Shown here: positions 22,232 to 36,793 of the stretch, in pieces
How positions within the stretch are numbered: the stretch's first letter is position 1
Layout: each line of letters starts with the position of its first letter
Assembly (NCBI GenBank): GCA_964036155.1
Contig: OZ038422.1
Location: forward strand, 71,137,201 to 71,201,200
From: Diploscapter coronatus
Taxonomy: Eukaryota > Nematoda > Chromadorea > Rhabditida > Rhabditidae
Length of the DNA stretch: 64,000 nucleotides
Reading direction: 5' to 3'
Position numbers and translations under genes: made by a program
The notes under the pieces: model-generated
Databases searched by the model: none
What the model was told of the DNA's origin: nothing
What the model saw: the letters and a program-made list of their open reading frames with translations, nothing else

Positions 22232-24349
22232 ATGGTTACTAAACTGATTCTATTCTTGGTCTCGATACCTTCAATTTGCATTGGCCTTGATTATGGACAT
22301 GAAAGTATTTCTGGCACTGATATTGAAATAGTAACGGAAGTACTCAGTAAAAAAGTATTTGATAAAATCAAAGGTACAAATTAATAGATTTGCCTATAGT
22401 TAGAGAGCGCAAGTGCTATTTCAAAGTTGAGTATTTGCGTTCTCTGCCTTATGCATGCAATTCACAAAGTTATATTGCCAATGACCGATAATTTGAGACG
22501 AAATAAATGATGCACAGATTCGAATATGCACAATGTGCACTACGTATTAACAAATAGTCGTTTACTTCGTCTCAAGTACTTGGTCATTGACAATAAGTTA
22601 ATTCGAATACTATTTTAGAATATACCGCGGACCCGAATGAGCTAGTCGAATTAATCGAGGGGCTGTATTGCGGTTATCCACGAGAATATATTAAATTTAT
22701 CGACATTGTACGTTGATGTCTTTTTATTTTAACTTATCATAATTGAACTAAGACAAACTGAATAGACACTTTATTATCCAGCTATTGTGAAAAATCTCAT
22801 GATCGAGTATGCATCAATCATTTCGAAATATTGAGTTTTATCGTTCCTGATGAATTCAGTTTCAAGTTTAGATTTTTAAAATGCTATATTTCATTGTAAC
22901 GACTTTAAAAACTCGCTTCGATTTCGATTTTGGGATTTTATATCAAAAATTTGATGTCAACCTTAATCGAGAATTTTCAAACCCAATCCACGCGAGAATG
23001 TTTCACACGTTATATTTTTAATTTTAGGCACTTTCGATTATTTTTCAACCTAATAAGACCTTTACGGAACGCTCTAATGAATTGAATGCTGCTTTTCCCA
23101 ACGAGCTTATTTTTAAACACGAAACATACAAAAAGGTTAGCCTTTATATTCATATGTTAAGTACCGACAAACTATCTAACGAAATATAACATAAATAAAC
23201 AGGAAAATTTAGGAAAAAACAACAAAATTCATCACAATATGCATTTTATTAATTATACTTTTAATAGATACCAAATACTCTAATTTATCTAGATACCGAA
23301 TTTTATAATTGATTTTAGGAATTATTACTTTCAAAGCTTGTTCCTCTTAACGAATATTTTGAATTTTTCAATATGGTGGCCTATTCTATCAGCCCGGAAA
23401 ATGTTAGTTTTAAAGCTGATAACTCGTATAATTGAAGGAAAAATATCAAATCATACATAGTGATTTGAAAATGGCTCATTTTTATAGGTAAAACACTTAT
23501 TTGATGAAATTCTCTACGTTTTGTGCCACATTATCGAATTCAAAGATAAAAGTTACCCTGACAGACTAAAAGCGGTATGCATTGAATATTGAAAATTTCT
23601 ATTATCGAATTTTAATTGCGAGAACATAATCTCAGGTTGAAAATATCGTCAAAATATATAAGGAGAATCAAGACGATGTCTATAAAGTGATTCGATTTGG
23701 ACTTGTAAGTTAATTCTGCTCTCTACTTTTGAATTTTGCAAATAATATAACCGACCGATACTAAATACAGTGACGGGGAAAATTTTGGAAACTCATTCTT
23801 TCAAGTTATTTTTCGTGCACCTAATAATAATTAATCAATTTATATGTAATTTGGCATAATAGCATGGTTGTTTGTCCTCAATTTTAGTGATCAAATTTCT
23901 AGAGTATCAGATTTGGGAAAATAATTGATATTGAATGCAAAAAAAATAATTACTTTTCCAAACTTACGGCAGTGACTGTACATAGTCACCTCGAAAATAA
24001 CATGTTATCTAGCCATTAAACTATTTTACATTACATTTGTTATTAGAAAGTTTTAATTTACACATAGATTCATCAGGTGTGGATAATAGGTCAAATTCAG
24101 GAGGCCTACATTAAAGCGATCAGTGAGGATACCAACTCTGATATGCATAATGACTATAGTGATGATAAGAAAGAAATCGCTCCGAGTGGAAGCAGTGCAA
24201 GTCGAAGTAAAGTGATGGATTCTGAAATGGAGGCCTTGTTAGAAGAATATGAGAAAGAGAAGGCTGATAAGAAAAATAGCGAGGAAGAAAAGGATGATGA
24301 AGGCTTTTTCGGAAGGAAAAGAAGATCAATCTTTAATCTATTCAGATAA
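22232..24349 (+). CDS. Tandem secreted family, member A (GFFGRKRRS tail), 7 exons, 283 aa
   Basis: Exons: 22232-22373, 22619-22707, 23028-23135, 23319-23402, 23488-23574, 23636-23704, 24077-24349. The signal peptide comes first (MVTKLILFLVSIPSICIG). The helical-looking core includes QPNKTF in exon 3, VKHLFDE and DKSYPDRLK in exon 5, and IVKIYKENQDDV in exon 6. The long last exon is acidic and Lys/Ser-rich and ends EGFFGRKRRSIFNLFR. Exons 2, 3, 5 and 6 (89, 108, 87 and 69 bases) match the sizes in members B-D. I do not recognise the family. It is secreted, nematode-type and probably fast-evolving; SXP/RAL-2-like proteins were considered but no firm motif agrees. The 3' UTR of this copy is cut by the gap at 24443. 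Confidence 0.8.
23768..23988. mobile_element. Tc1/mariner-like MITE in member A intron 6
   Basis: It begins CAGTGACGGGGAAAATTTTG and ends in the imperfect inverse, both ends flanked by TA (23766-23767 and 23989-23990). About 22 of the first 30 bases of the two ends agree, including TACAGT and TTTGGAAA. The 221 bases have no coding capacity. TA duplication and CAGT termini are typical of Tc1/mariner insertions. Confidence 0.75.
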
Positions 24350-24442
24350 ATCGACCTGAATTTCCTATTTTTTAACATGTCTGTCCATTTTTGATTAATT
24401 TATATAAAATATTGTTTCATTTTGCAAATTTGTTGTCAAAAA

Positions 24443-24642
24443 NNNNNNNNNNNNNNNNNNNNNNNNNNNNNNNNNNNNNNNNNNNNNNNNNNNNNNNNNN
24501 NNNNNNNNNNNNNNNNNNNNNNNNNNNNNNNNNNNNNNNNNNNNNNNNNNNNNNNNNNNNNNNNNNNNNNNNNNNNNNNNNNNNNNNNNNNNNNNNNNNN
24601 NNNNNNNNNNNNNNNNNNNNNNNNNNNNNNNNNNNNNNNNNN
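24443..24642. other. Assembly gap, 200 N
   Basis: A run of exactly 200 N. The sequences on either side are the two ends of the repeated 14.4-kb segment, so the gap is probably a fixed-size scaffold join, not a measured distance. Confidence 0.98.
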
Positions 24643-24698
24643 GATGAAGCTAGAAAGACCACGATAAACTCTTAGTTATTTAAGCTCAAAAATTTTAG

Positions 24699-25484
24699 GC
24701 CCAATACTGGCATTTGATATCTATCGATATTATTCGTCTGGTGCTTTCTGGTATTTCGACTTCAATCATCCGTTTACTCAAATCTATGTCTCATTCGATC
24801 TGGTCTTACAGGTTCAAAAATGATGAAGATTCTTGAGAAACCTCAAAGTTTAGGTATTTTGCGTTAGTGCTCTGATAATAATTGACGTTCTAATTATCTA
24901 CCATTTGTATTCCCTGAAGAAAACTCACAAAAACGCATTTGTTATTGTGCAGGTAATATACCAACGCCTGAATTTGTATATTGACTTATCTCTGAATTCT
25001 AACATCTTTTGAACGAAGCGAATGCCTACAGTAGTAAGTTAATTAATTTCTGATCATTAGAGTTCGCACAAAAATTAGGCTTATCCAAAATTAGACTTCA
25101 TGGCAACACGAACTGCTAAAAATAACTTGATTACTTTATCCTGCGTTAGTAATTAGATAAAATTTTAAAGATCGAAAACGATATGATAAACCATAATAAT
25201 ATTCAAGAGAATCATGTTAATTCTTTAGTCGAATAAGGGACTGAGCCGAGAAGCAAAACTGACTATACACTTCACGATTCTGGCATCTTGCTTCATATTT
25301 TCATCTTTTTGTTTCTACGTGTTGACGAAGTAGGTTCAAAGATCAAACTAATTAGTTTATGATTACCTTAATTAATCGATTTAGAAAATTAGGATTCTGG
25401 CGAGTCATAACGACATTTTCAAACACTTTGAATTCGAGCAAATGGGCGTTCTATTGCTTCTGCAATGAGAAAGTGAGAACATGA
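24699..25484 (+). pseudogene. Second copy of receptor 1 exons 3-6, lacking exons 1-2
   Basis: Equivalent to 10137-10922. Exons 24699-24811, 24854-24952, 25229-25329, 25385-25484. The first two exons are missing because the repeated segment begins between exons 2 and 3 of the receptor gene. If the duplication is an assembly artefact this is not a separate locus. Confidence 0.8.
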
Positions 25485-26101
25485 ATGAAGGAAAAATAAT
25501 CGAATGGAAAAAGTTAAGATCCGAAATTCGCTGAGATGCTTTTGTTGCAAAAAGAAACAGATCGTGGTTGGATCTTCAGACCGATACACACATAATCGAG
25601 ACCCTACATAATTATTATTCAAATTGAATTTTATTTTTTAATCGTCTTAATATAAATTTGCATTTAGATTTGAAAGTCGATAAATTTATTATTCATCCAG
25701 AGCCAGACAAGTAGCATTCACATACATGACGTGACTGATTTCTGGACTATTTTCACGGAATTGTGAATTGTCACGTTAAGATCAGCACGACAAAAGATTG
25801 AAAATAACTTTTCATAATTAGCAATTCATCTAGAAACATTCACATCAACACGTATTAGTCAAATACATATTCCTTGAAGTCATCCAAGTATAAAATATTA
25901 TTATTTTGAGTGTCTCGGATATTTTGTATCCTTTATTGTGCAACATATTCTATTACATCGGAAAATCTCATCTATTTTTGTAGTAGAAATATATTTTTTA
26001 CATTTCCCAATTGTATTTGATTCTCATCTTTAGTCGTATTCAACAAATTGTGCATACTTTTCAGTAGTTCATAAGTTCCTGTTTTAGTCGGGAGATCAAA
26101 A

Positions 26102-27554
26102 ATGGATCCTCAAATCCGTCTCGAATTTATTCGGATTTATTCAACAGTCGCACAATCGATTGGGATCGTGACCAGTTTGATAGCACTATTCGGATTACTG
26201 AGATCTAGAGTTGCATCGACAAATCAGATATTCGTCTATCCACTAATTATGCTCATTTGGAATATTCTTGCTGAAATATTGTCGATTATTCATTATCTGC
26301 CTTCATACTATGCGCAGGAATCAATATTTTGTAAGTAACGTTTTGGAATTTAAAAATGATGTTGAGAATGGAATGAGTTTGATTTTTGATAAGGAAGTGA
26401 CTTTTTCATATTTCTAGTTGACTAGATTATGCAGTTTCTTTTTACTCAATCAATTAAGATAATCTACTGATATTTAGCTCCATTCATGCAGAACGTGCTC
26501 ACATTCGTGCTCAACATGCGATATTTCACCGATTTATTCACTCTTCTTATATTTTCTTTACTGCACATCGTTGCAGTTTATTATCCGATGAAATTCAACA
26601 ACATGAAACGAATCATAATCTATCTGCCTCATGTGGTCATTTTAATACTAGCTTGTGCATCCACAGGTTTCTAAAGATCAACTTATTATTTCAGAAAAGT
26701 AAAATATCCATAGTCCGAAGTGAACTCAAATACACGAAAATTTGACAATTCGTGAAACTTTTAAATGCATCATTAAAACGCATTTTATCTGACGATGATT
26801 CTCTGCTATTTCCATATTTTGTATGCTTCGGTTTTTGTATTTCCCTCACCTCCTCATTAAAATTCGGTCTCGTTATTGATGGAAGTAGAGATTTCTGATG
26901 GAGAAACGAAGAAAATACCTACCTAAATTGAAGCAGACAAAGTGAAAGTGAAATAGATTTTTTTTATCAGTTTGTACGTCTTGATTATAAATGAAAAATT
27001 TTCGTGGGAGAGTTCAATTCGTAGTATTTTAGTTCCAATGTTGGCTTTGGATATGTACAAATATTATCCTGCAGACGCATTTTGGACTTATGATTACTCA
27101 AATACTTATGCGCAAATTCACGTTATCCTAAACATCATAATTCAAACGACATCGACTGTATTCGTAGTTGTCATCGATGTCGTGATTATTCATCGGCTGT
27201 TTGCACTGAAGACATTTCACACTGTTGCAATCGTATCGATATCAGTGAGTTTAGAATAGTTTTATCCTTCAAAAATAAACGTTCGCAAAATATTCAAGAC
27301 TTTCCATGGGGTGAGTCGCGAAATGAAACTGGCACTGCATTTTATTCTACTTTCGTCGTTCTTCATCTGTAATTCATTATGTTATTACCTATTGTCAAGG
27401 TTCAGTTAAAATCCCTTAGCCATGAAAGTTTAAGCAATTTAGAAAGCCAGGATTAGCTAAACTTGTAGTTCCGTTTATATCGACGCTAAATGTCATGAAA
27501 TGGGCGATATACACAATTGGAAATCCCAAGGTATTTTCGACCATTTGCAAATAA
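26102..27554 (+). CDS. Second copy of serpentine receptor 2
   Basis: Identical to the gene at 11540-12992: exons 26102-26330, 26478-26666, 27033-27244, 27299-27399, 27443-27554. See that entry for the description. Probably the same locus counted twice. Confidence 0.75.
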
Positions 27555-28480
27555 TTCTAAGACTGTTTTATTCAAGGTTCGTCGTGCTATTTTCTGTCGG
27601 AAGAATGAACAAAACCGACCAAGTGTTCCAAATTCATCCGATCACAGAACAACTATGCATCACAATCAGAGGGAACAGACTAAATGCTGAAACCATCTGA
27701 AAATCATAAAAATTTTATAGGTGGCTCAAAAATAGATACATTACATTATATCTAAATTAGTTTTTAGTTTATTTACTTTTGCCTTTCGCTGACAACCAAT
27801 TCCTAATTATTTCAAAGCAAAATGAAACTATAGGCTGAATGTTGTTCTCGCGAACCTTTCAAAATTATACATTTTTCAATAAGTTTTCCTCCGAAGAACA
27901 CTTCGCGCGCAAGGCATGATGGGGTCAAACCTTATCATTGGAGCGGAGCCCAACCCTGCCTGCATTTGCCTTTCCTGGAAAGGGCAGTTCTGAAAGAGAA
28001 CCACCAACGGTAACAACAGCAGCGGTTTATTTATTATCATTGATTTTCTTTCGAATAGTTAATAAATTATTATAAAACAATTAACTCGTGTTAACTTTCG
28101 ATAGACTAACACAACTTCTCCTAGCAGCATTTCACCATCGTGTTCGTAATCCTTCTTACAGCGCCGAGAGCGAAAGTCCTGGAACCCAACCTTTCGACTC
28201 TTACTCTATCATCTCACCCCTTCTTTCCCCTCTCTTCACAAACCCTACAGACCCACTCTATACTTATTTTTTTCGCCTCCCGATTTAAATGTAGTTACAA
28301 CTTTGAATGTCCATCAATTGCAAATTGATAACATTTCGGGAGTTTTATCTCGAAAATGGCGATAAGCAAGTTTACAAGTCGCTCTGGCCTGACTATTCTT
28401 CGACGGCATTTTTAACTGTTATAATTCGATTTTATTTGTTCTGTGGTGGTTTCAAACAATCACTTGCGACTTTCAACTCA

Positions 28481-29653
28481 ATGTCGATGCTGCTGAAATT
28501 GGCTCGCAAGTTCCAAAATTCGTTGATCAAGAGACCCCTCATCACTAACATCATTAATGGAGGTAATTTTTGTTGAGATTACTTTGACAATAGCATTGCA
28601 ATAATTTGCGAATTCAAAACTACGAATTTTTAGATGATATTCTGAATGATGCTAGCTATCATAGAAGTCCTTTTCCCAATGAAAATGTAATTCGACCGAA
28701 TTTTAACTGAACAAAAACTGATCTTGAAAATCTGCCAAATCTTGAATAAAATGGATGAGGGATTGGCTGGTATTCATCCTCTGAAAAATCAAAATTTAGT
28801 TAAAACCGAAGAATTAGGGTTTTTGGTTTTAGGATTTTTGGCTTTCGCTGGTGACGGTATAGCTCAAATAGTCATAGAAGATAATGTGAAGTATGACCTG
28901 AAACGTGGCTTCCGGTTTCTCATTTTTGGCTCCTTTCTTATGGTAAACTGTGCAAGTTTGAGCCAAATATCGAAAACCGTGATTTGTTTGGGCTGTTCCT
29001 CTTCATTTCTGGTATCGTATTCTGGAGAGAACCGTCAAAACTGGGCATCCGAAGATGATTCCTTTGAAACGATTATTCTGCGATCAAGTATGCAAATGGG
29101 ATATTGGCCAATGGTATTTTGAATTGGATTGATTGCAGATATTATTTGGACCTCCATTTGACTTTTCTCAACTCTTCATTTTACGAATAATGGAAGGATC
29201 GAGTCCTGCAGAAGCTCTCGAGCAGAACAAAAATGATTGGTGGTCGATTTACAGGAATACTGTCAGGGTAGGATGATTTTTACGATGCTAAACACATAGA
29301 AACCGAATCCATACATTTTTCTCGAGTTGAAAAGAGAACTTTCAAACCTTTATTTTTGACCACTATGATAAGACTTTGATCATAATCTTTCAATATAGTT
29401 TATAATTTTGATGAAGAGTTATTATTGGAAAAAGATCTACTTTGAATCGTAAATTCTCTGAAACACAATATTACAAGCTGATCTTCGAAATCACAAAAGA
29501 AAAAAAAAACGCTTTCAGTTTTTCATCTGTGTGCAGCTAGTCAACTTCTACGTGCTTCCTCTCCACTATCGAGTGTTTTGGGTTCAGTCTGCAGCACTGA
29601 TTTGGCAGACTTACTACTCGTACATAACACAAAAGAAGAGGGCAGAAAAATAG
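28481..29653 (+). CDS. Second copy of the Mpv17/PMP22-family gene
   Basis: Identical to 13919-15091, including the missing AG acceptor before the PLHFWYR exon (here 28990-28991). The shared defect does not show that the mutation is real, because both copies may come from the same reads. Confidence 0.75.
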
Positions 29654-31109
29654 ATCGCAACGAATAAATATAATTGATCGAAATTTCTACAATCTCGAAA
29701 ATAGATAAATTCTCTCTTATCAATCGATATTGTTGAGTACCTGCAGTGTGCTATCAATAAAGATGATAGAGAAGTTAAAATCGAAAGATGACAAAATGTT
29801 GCACAATTTTGGCAATGGCAAAATGCATGTGGAAGAGAAATCTCTCGTTTGCTGCGATGCCGGTTGAAAATACGGCATGAAATTCTTTGCGATTATAAAA
29901 GCTGGGCAATTTCTACCAGCTTTCGACGAGTCCGGAGCCAGTCGGTTACCCATTACGAACAACTCGATTGGCATAAGCATGACTGGTCATTTTTTGCAAA
30001 ATCAAATCGTTTTTGAAAGAAAAATAGGATGTGAATGTTGATAATGCATTTTCTGCAAATCATGGAAACCACCAATAAAACAGTCTAAAATGAAAAATAC
30101 TAAATTTTAATTCCAAATGAAAGATAAACTTTATAAAAATATATCTTCAGCCAAGCTATTCTAGCTAACAGTTCAATCATTAGTTCTTATGGTTAAATTT
30201 CAGCGAATCGATAATTGCAGATCATTGCAAACACTTGGAATTGCCGTGAATTTCATAACAGTTTAGTGAAGCTAGAAATGCGTTGGAAAAGAAAATCTTT
30301 CGTCTGTCGCATTGCCGGTTGGGGATACAGCACTAGATTTTAAACGTCTATATATACGGGTTATTTCCAATGGCTTCCGACTAGTCCGGAGTCAGTCGGT
30401 TACCCACATTCTCCCCCCGACTGACACAAACATGACTGGTTATTTTTTGTTATCTTTATGCAGAAATCGATTGAATCGATTATTTTGCAATTCTTACCTG
30501 CGATGATTCATGCTGTTGACTCGTAGTATTTTGAAAGTATCCATGATGTTTTCTATTATATTGCATCACTCATTCTCCTTTCCACTCTCTCCTTTTGAAA
30601 GTTCTCGTCCTCTTTTCTGCTTAGCCTTATCGATCGATTTTTTTCTCGAGAGTTGGGCAAGCTATAAACTTGCCGCTTTTTGTAGTTTTCTTTGACTCTT
30701 TGACTTGAACTCAAAAATCCATTAGAATTTTATAAACTTTATTTTAATTACTTCATTTTTTCGTGATTTTATTTGCTTTTCTGTTTCAATAATTTTTATT
30801 TCAGAGGAACTTTTGTTTTTCAACATTGTTTATTTCAAATTATTTTTCTGACTTCCATTTTTCCTTCCTGAACTATGCCCTCTCGTTTTGCTTCTTTTCT
30901 TCTCTCTCTTACGCAGAACTTTCGTCAAGTTGGGGATAGCAAGCGAAAGAGTGCCGAGTGCGTGTGACGATTCCCCTCTTCCCTTTTTTGGTGGTTCATT
31001 CTAAAAAGAAACAAGAAAAACACTTCGCTCATTTGATTATTTGCTCGTTTTCATTTTTACTTTCTCGCTTTCGGCGTTTCGTTTTTCCACTTTTTAGTTT
31101 TTTTCTCAG

Positions 31110-34100
31110 ATGGAACAAATATTGGAAAATCCTTGTCGATGGCCGGAATTTTCGGACGAACAACCAGTTGGATGCAGTCGCTGCACTGTGAGCCCTATCA
31201 AAGGTCGGCTAAAATTCTTTAATTTGAAAAAAAAAGAATCATTTTTCATAGGAAAAGTGGGTTCGCAAGACTAATTTTGAGTTTCCCTATTCACCAGTGT
31301 TTGGTAAATCTTCCAAAAATTTATGTTTCCATGACAACGAAAATATTATGAAATCCGGGATAAATCCTTCATTTGGAGAAAAGTATAAATTTAGGCTCTC
31401 TCCACAAGTGTATCCACTGCAAAGAGCTGAATTTGTGTGACAAATGCTATCGACAGGAAATTGTGAGGTAAACTTTTCAATAAAATGAAACAATGGTTCA
31501 AATATACTTACAGAAAAAAAAGTTAAAATAACCTGAAGGCAGACCTAGGCAGTTTTTCGGGCAGAACGAAAAATTGTATAGGGGAGGGGGTACGCAAATC
31601 AGAATTCTTCTATAGAAAGTTTATACATAAGGGGGCTACACAGCGAGACTTTGGCAGAAAAGTTTAGTTCAAGGAGGGTACGCTCGAACGATCTGGCTTA
31701 AGACCTGCCTAGGTCTGCGTAAAAGTTGAAAAATATTTCTTAGTCGAGCAAAAAAAAATCAATAAAAATTATGTATTTGCCTGAATTAAACTGGCCGATG
31801 AAATAGCAGTTTCCCTTACTTCAGAGCGACAGTGTGCATGGATCAATGCATCGAGAAGATAATTCAAGAACATCATGACAAACCGCACGTTTGGCGACTC
31901 GTCATGTCAAATTTGGGAAAAAGTAGGCAATTTTTGGAGGATGAAAATTTTAAGAACAATTTTTCAGACGCATTTCCCGTCCACGATTATCCCTGCGATT
32001 CGTGTGGAGCTCACCCCTTTCCTGGGATTTGTTATCTGTGAGTTTTTGATTTTTGTTATCTCTATAAAATTGCATCAGAAGTTTCTAGATTTGAGCATTT
32101 CTGAAAATCGATACTTGCACAATAATATTATGCAAATCGTTAATGTCATGCGTTTCAAAAATTGATCATTCGTTTTCCAGCCTCCCCGGTCCTGATTTGG
32201 ACTCGAACACTATCAAAATCTGCAGTTCCTGTTACTGCGAACTCCGACATGATTTTTTCGAGGCAAAGGAGCCCGAGCCCAGTGGAAAAGTAAAGAGAAC
32301 TTTAAAAATGGAGATTTTGAATTTCAGAATTTTAGGAGACTTATTTGATTGGATCTTCAATTATTAAGCAGAAGTTCCTCGGGTCTCAACTGTCGAAATT
32401 GGAATGGGTCACATTCAACATGGGCGAAAAGGTGGGTGAATTTTGAAAATTACAATTTTCCTATTTGTACTGATAAATTTATCAAGTCATTATTTTTGGG
32501 AGATTTGAACATTTTCTCCCGAGTTTATTCAATTTTGCATTGCTGTTGCGGCAACACTTAAAAGTTTCCATTTAAAACATAAAAAATTTCGATTTTTCTT
32601 TCTGTTTCAGGTTCATTTTTGAAGTGACGTTCTTGATCGCTTTCTTTCACTTTTTTTGTATCGGATAACTTTTCAAATAACATCTTAAACTACGAATTTC
32701 AGTCTGACCGTCGAAAATTGGCAAAAAAGATCGGCTTTGCCCTGTTCCAATCACCGACAGAAGTGCCCCTGGAAGAGTTGGAAGAGGCTGGGATCGACAT
32801 CAAAGAATACGAAGATGAACAGCCCGACTACAAGTCCAAATATGGCTATTCAAAAGAGGTTAGCAAGTGTTGTTTTAAATGAATTTAAGGAGATTTCATT
32901 TCATTTTTTTTAATTTGCAAGGAACTCCACTCGATTTTTTATTAGAAAATTTTAACCTTTCCTAACAAAAATGGCATATTCCAGAAAGAAGAGAGAATTG
33001 ACGCTTTGATCGACAAATTGGTCGTAGTAAACGAGAAGCTGTTAGGCAAATCGACAAAGTCGGCCGACTCCGACGCGACACCTTCCACTGCATTCCTCCA
33101 TATCAAGTTTGCTTTCGTCAGCTATTTCAAAGAAGGATGGATGAGTGATGAGACGGTAAGAAGAACATTCTCGAATTTTTGTTAGACTTCTTGAACTTTA
33201 TATAATGATCGGCTCGATTTGCGAAGAAGAATGATCTAAAATGCAATTTTTTTACGTTTAAAATTTTACTCTTCAAACACGTATTCTTTTCATTATATTT
33301 TCGACGATAAAATTTTTGTGATCATTCATCATTCAGCTTCCCCTAATCGTGATGCAAGTACAGACGAAAGAAGAACCCCGAATATTCCTGCAATCAGACG
33401 GCCGAGTCTACGCCGGATGGGACGATTTTCTCGCTTCCAACGAATTACCCGAATGCAAGATTGTCTTTCCTGATGGCGGAATTTACGAGGTTGCTCATTT
33501 TCATTTGCTTTCTAAAAATATCATTTTCAGATGGAAGAGGACGATTTTATCAATCTGCGAATAGGCAATTCGCGAGCCTGCAAGAAACGGTGGAAATTCT
33601 TGAAGGTAATTAGAATATTTGCCGTTCGATTTTCATCGTAACTCATTATTTTGATCAATGAATATTTTGACGGAATTAAACAAACTTGTTTGCTGTTTTC
33701 AAAAAAAAAAGTCGTAAAAGTTGCGAAAATTCAAATCTCATTGTTCAGTATCTCGACCACACAACAACAGGGATTGGAATTTTTGCAACAATCGGGTCGA
33801 TCATAGGACTGTTCACGCCACTAGCGCCCATCGCTGCCGCTGGACTTCTTTATACGGGTATTTTCCTTTTGAAAATTTTTACACTTGTTCAAAATGCGAA
33901 CTGTTTCAGTATAACTAAAATAGACGAAAATTTTTTTTCTTAATTCTATGCGAAAATTCATTTGCGATTTAAGCTATCGGAACAGGCATCTATGCGGCTG
34001 GCAGAGCCTCTGGGAACCTGATCGACAAGAAACTTCACGATGAAAGCATCAATCCGATCAGGAGCAAGGTTTGGAGGAGTATATGAGAAGGAGGGTACAG

Positions 34101-35846
34101 TTGTGATTTTAAGGAAAACTTCTTCAGCTGGTTCTCTGTAATCGCGAGTGCCGCAAGCTTCGGCGCTATGGGAGCATCGATTGTGAGTGAAGAAATTCAT
34201 TTTAAAATTCAAGGGTTTTTTTTTCCAAAATATGAAACTCGTTATCAACTGGAAGAATAGGATTTTCTAAAACCTAGATACGAAGTTGAATTTTCCATTT
34301 TAAAGATACTGATAAAGCTAATTTCATTAAACTCTACGATAAGAAATTATATAAGTCAGAAATTTTGAACAATCGACAAGTCCTCATTGATATCGAATTG
34401 GTTTTTTCAGTACATTACGGAATTGGCAGTTAGTGGAGCAGAGCTGACCACTATAGCCGAAGTAACAGTGAATGCCGCCATTTTCTCTTCGCTAACCCTT
34501 GGCGGAGTGGGAATCGTAGCTTCGGGACACAACATTTATGAGAAGGTAATCTTGCCAAACTCTCTTTTCCTCAAATTGCCAGGCAAAACCAAAGTAATTT
34601 ATAATCCATATACTGAAAATTGTATTTCAGGTGGCAAATGGCGAGAGACCGACGCCACTGGAGTTGTTCCAATTTGCTGCCAGCACTCTTTTCTTCTTCA
34701 ACTCTGCCCTGACTCTGCAGACTGCTGAAAGGATGATTGAAGACGTAAGATTTTTATATACTTTTGTCCTAAACTTCTAATCAAACACTTTTCCTATATC
34801 AAAAGAATCAAAGTTCAGTCCCTTGTAATTTTTACCCTTATTTTTCGTCGGCTATTTTCCAGAAAAGAGGGAGGGAACTACAAGAGGGTGGTGACTACAG
34901 CGAGCCCCAAACTTTGCCTATTCTTTTTCAAAATTAAAATTCCCCATATTTTAGAATTCGAAGAAACAAGTGAATGAGATGAGAGACACTCTGAAGACGA
35001 AGGCAGAACGAGAAGGATTCGACCAGACCATACACCATCATGAAGAAGACCCACATGCACCCAATGCTAAGGGCAAAACTGCTGATGGGAAACAGCCATT
35101 ATCGAGTGAGTTTAAATTTTCATTATTTATTTTTCACAGAAGTGAATCTCTGCATATTCTTTATGCGCGGCTATGCTCAGAGTTATTCACACTTCACTCC
35201 ATTTTGGAGTGTATGAGCAATGCGATTTTATTTATTCGATAGGAGGTGAGAGGCTACAATTGATATATCCAGTTTCTATTGCAAATAGCAAAAACTTAAA
35301 GACTAAAAAAGATGATCTAGTATTGATAATCTTGACTCGCTTTTTCCGAGCTTGAGGCGAAGGTGAAATTTTCTGTTCTATGAAATCATTCATTTTCATC
35401 TATCAATGTGCGAAATCCATATGCAGATGTTACATCAAAAAATGATTTTTTTCGCTCAAAACTCAGTGAAGACATTTGAATTGCTGTAACATTTTCAAAA
35501 TTGTATGCAAGAATATGTGAATATTAGAATTCGAGGATAAAGCTTCATGATGCGATAAAGCGAATAATTCCATCAAATACAAAGGGGAATTGTTAAATTG
35601 TTGATGGGTTTTTTTTCATATCTTTACATTATTAAAAAAAAAGCAACTTTAGAGCGGCTTGGTAAAATTGGTGCAGTGGATGCTCCTGAGGTAGGCAATG
35701 CAAAGCCTGCCGGAGGTGGTTTCAAAGGGGCTAAATACAATCCGAAAATTATGAAAGGCAAAGGAAAAGGTAAGAAGGAAAGGGATGACGAACGAGAGAC
35801 GAAAGATAAGATGCATGACGATTACAACAGGCCACTACATTGGTAA
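31110..35846 (+). CDS. Second copy of the ZZ zinc-finger/membrane protein gene
   Basis: Identical to 16548-21284 with every exon shifted by 14562, including the intronic MITE at 31539-31718. Probably the same locus counted twice. Confidence 0.8.
31539..31718. mobile_element. Second copy of the 14-bp-TIR MITE
   Basis: Same as 16977-17156, inside intron 2 of the second ZZ gene copy. Confidence 0.8.
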
Positions 35847-36793
35847 ATGTAAATATTCCAGACACATTCATTTTAAATTATTCTACACCTATTCTCTCAT
35901 CTGATGAATAAGTTTGTAGTTGATCTTATTTTTTTCAAAGTTAATTTACGTGCCTTGCTTTACTTACAAATCGTGGTCATAATTCATGAGTGTCAAAAGG
36001 ATGGTTTTATTATTCTAAAAATCTGCTCAAAATCCTATGAAAAGCTGGTGTAAAATTTGAAATTAGCATTAATAAATTTATTAAATTGAATTGAAAAAGA
36101 TGAATTTACAACTTATCACATTCAGGATCTCTGAAATGTGAAATAAGAAACAAGATAATGATATTATTAGTATTATTATTATTATTTTTTTTTTTTTATA
36201 ATTTTTTACCTTATGCTTGACTATTGAAAGGAAAAACTTTCACAAAGCAAACGTCATAAATTTATGAAATATTGATATTTTCAAAAATTTATTGTTTTTA
36301 TGGTTGAACTATCAACAAACTCACATTATTAAAATGTAAAATAGAGCTTGCAGTCTCTTAGTCGTGTCGAGACATATCCTGGTTAAATTTTCCTGATTTT
36401 TCATTTTTAGGCATGCCATGATTTTTGCCTTGAATGAATTTTTATACAATCGAAAAACGTTGAAATATTTCCAAGTAGAATATCATTTTTGGTCCTCCAA
36501 TGAATCTAGTCTTCAAACATTTTTGCGCTAATTGGTATAATCCTGTGCTGGAAATCAGTTTAGCTCGATACATGAAAATCGGAAACGAAATACGAAAAGT
36601 TCGGTTGAGTTACATCACCTTTTGCATTTCGGATTAGTTCATATTATTCGAGCATTAAAGTATCCCCAATTAGTTTAATATATCGATTCATTACTTGAAA
36701 CAAAGCAGTCATCGATTTTTCATTCATTTGACTTTATATTCTTTTTTTTTAGAATCCTGCCACTAAAATATTTTATCCTTGCAATTCTAGAAA

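Larger units (their letters stand above)
10081..24442. repeat. 14362-base segment, copy 1 (repeated at 24643-39004)
   Basis: Every base compared, and every reading frame, is the same in the second copy at an offset of 14562. This copy stops exactly at the first N of the gap. The last bases here (ending in AAAAA after TTGTTGTC) continue in copy 2 as unique sequence from 39005, including an AATAAA at 39038-39043. Confidence 0.95.
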
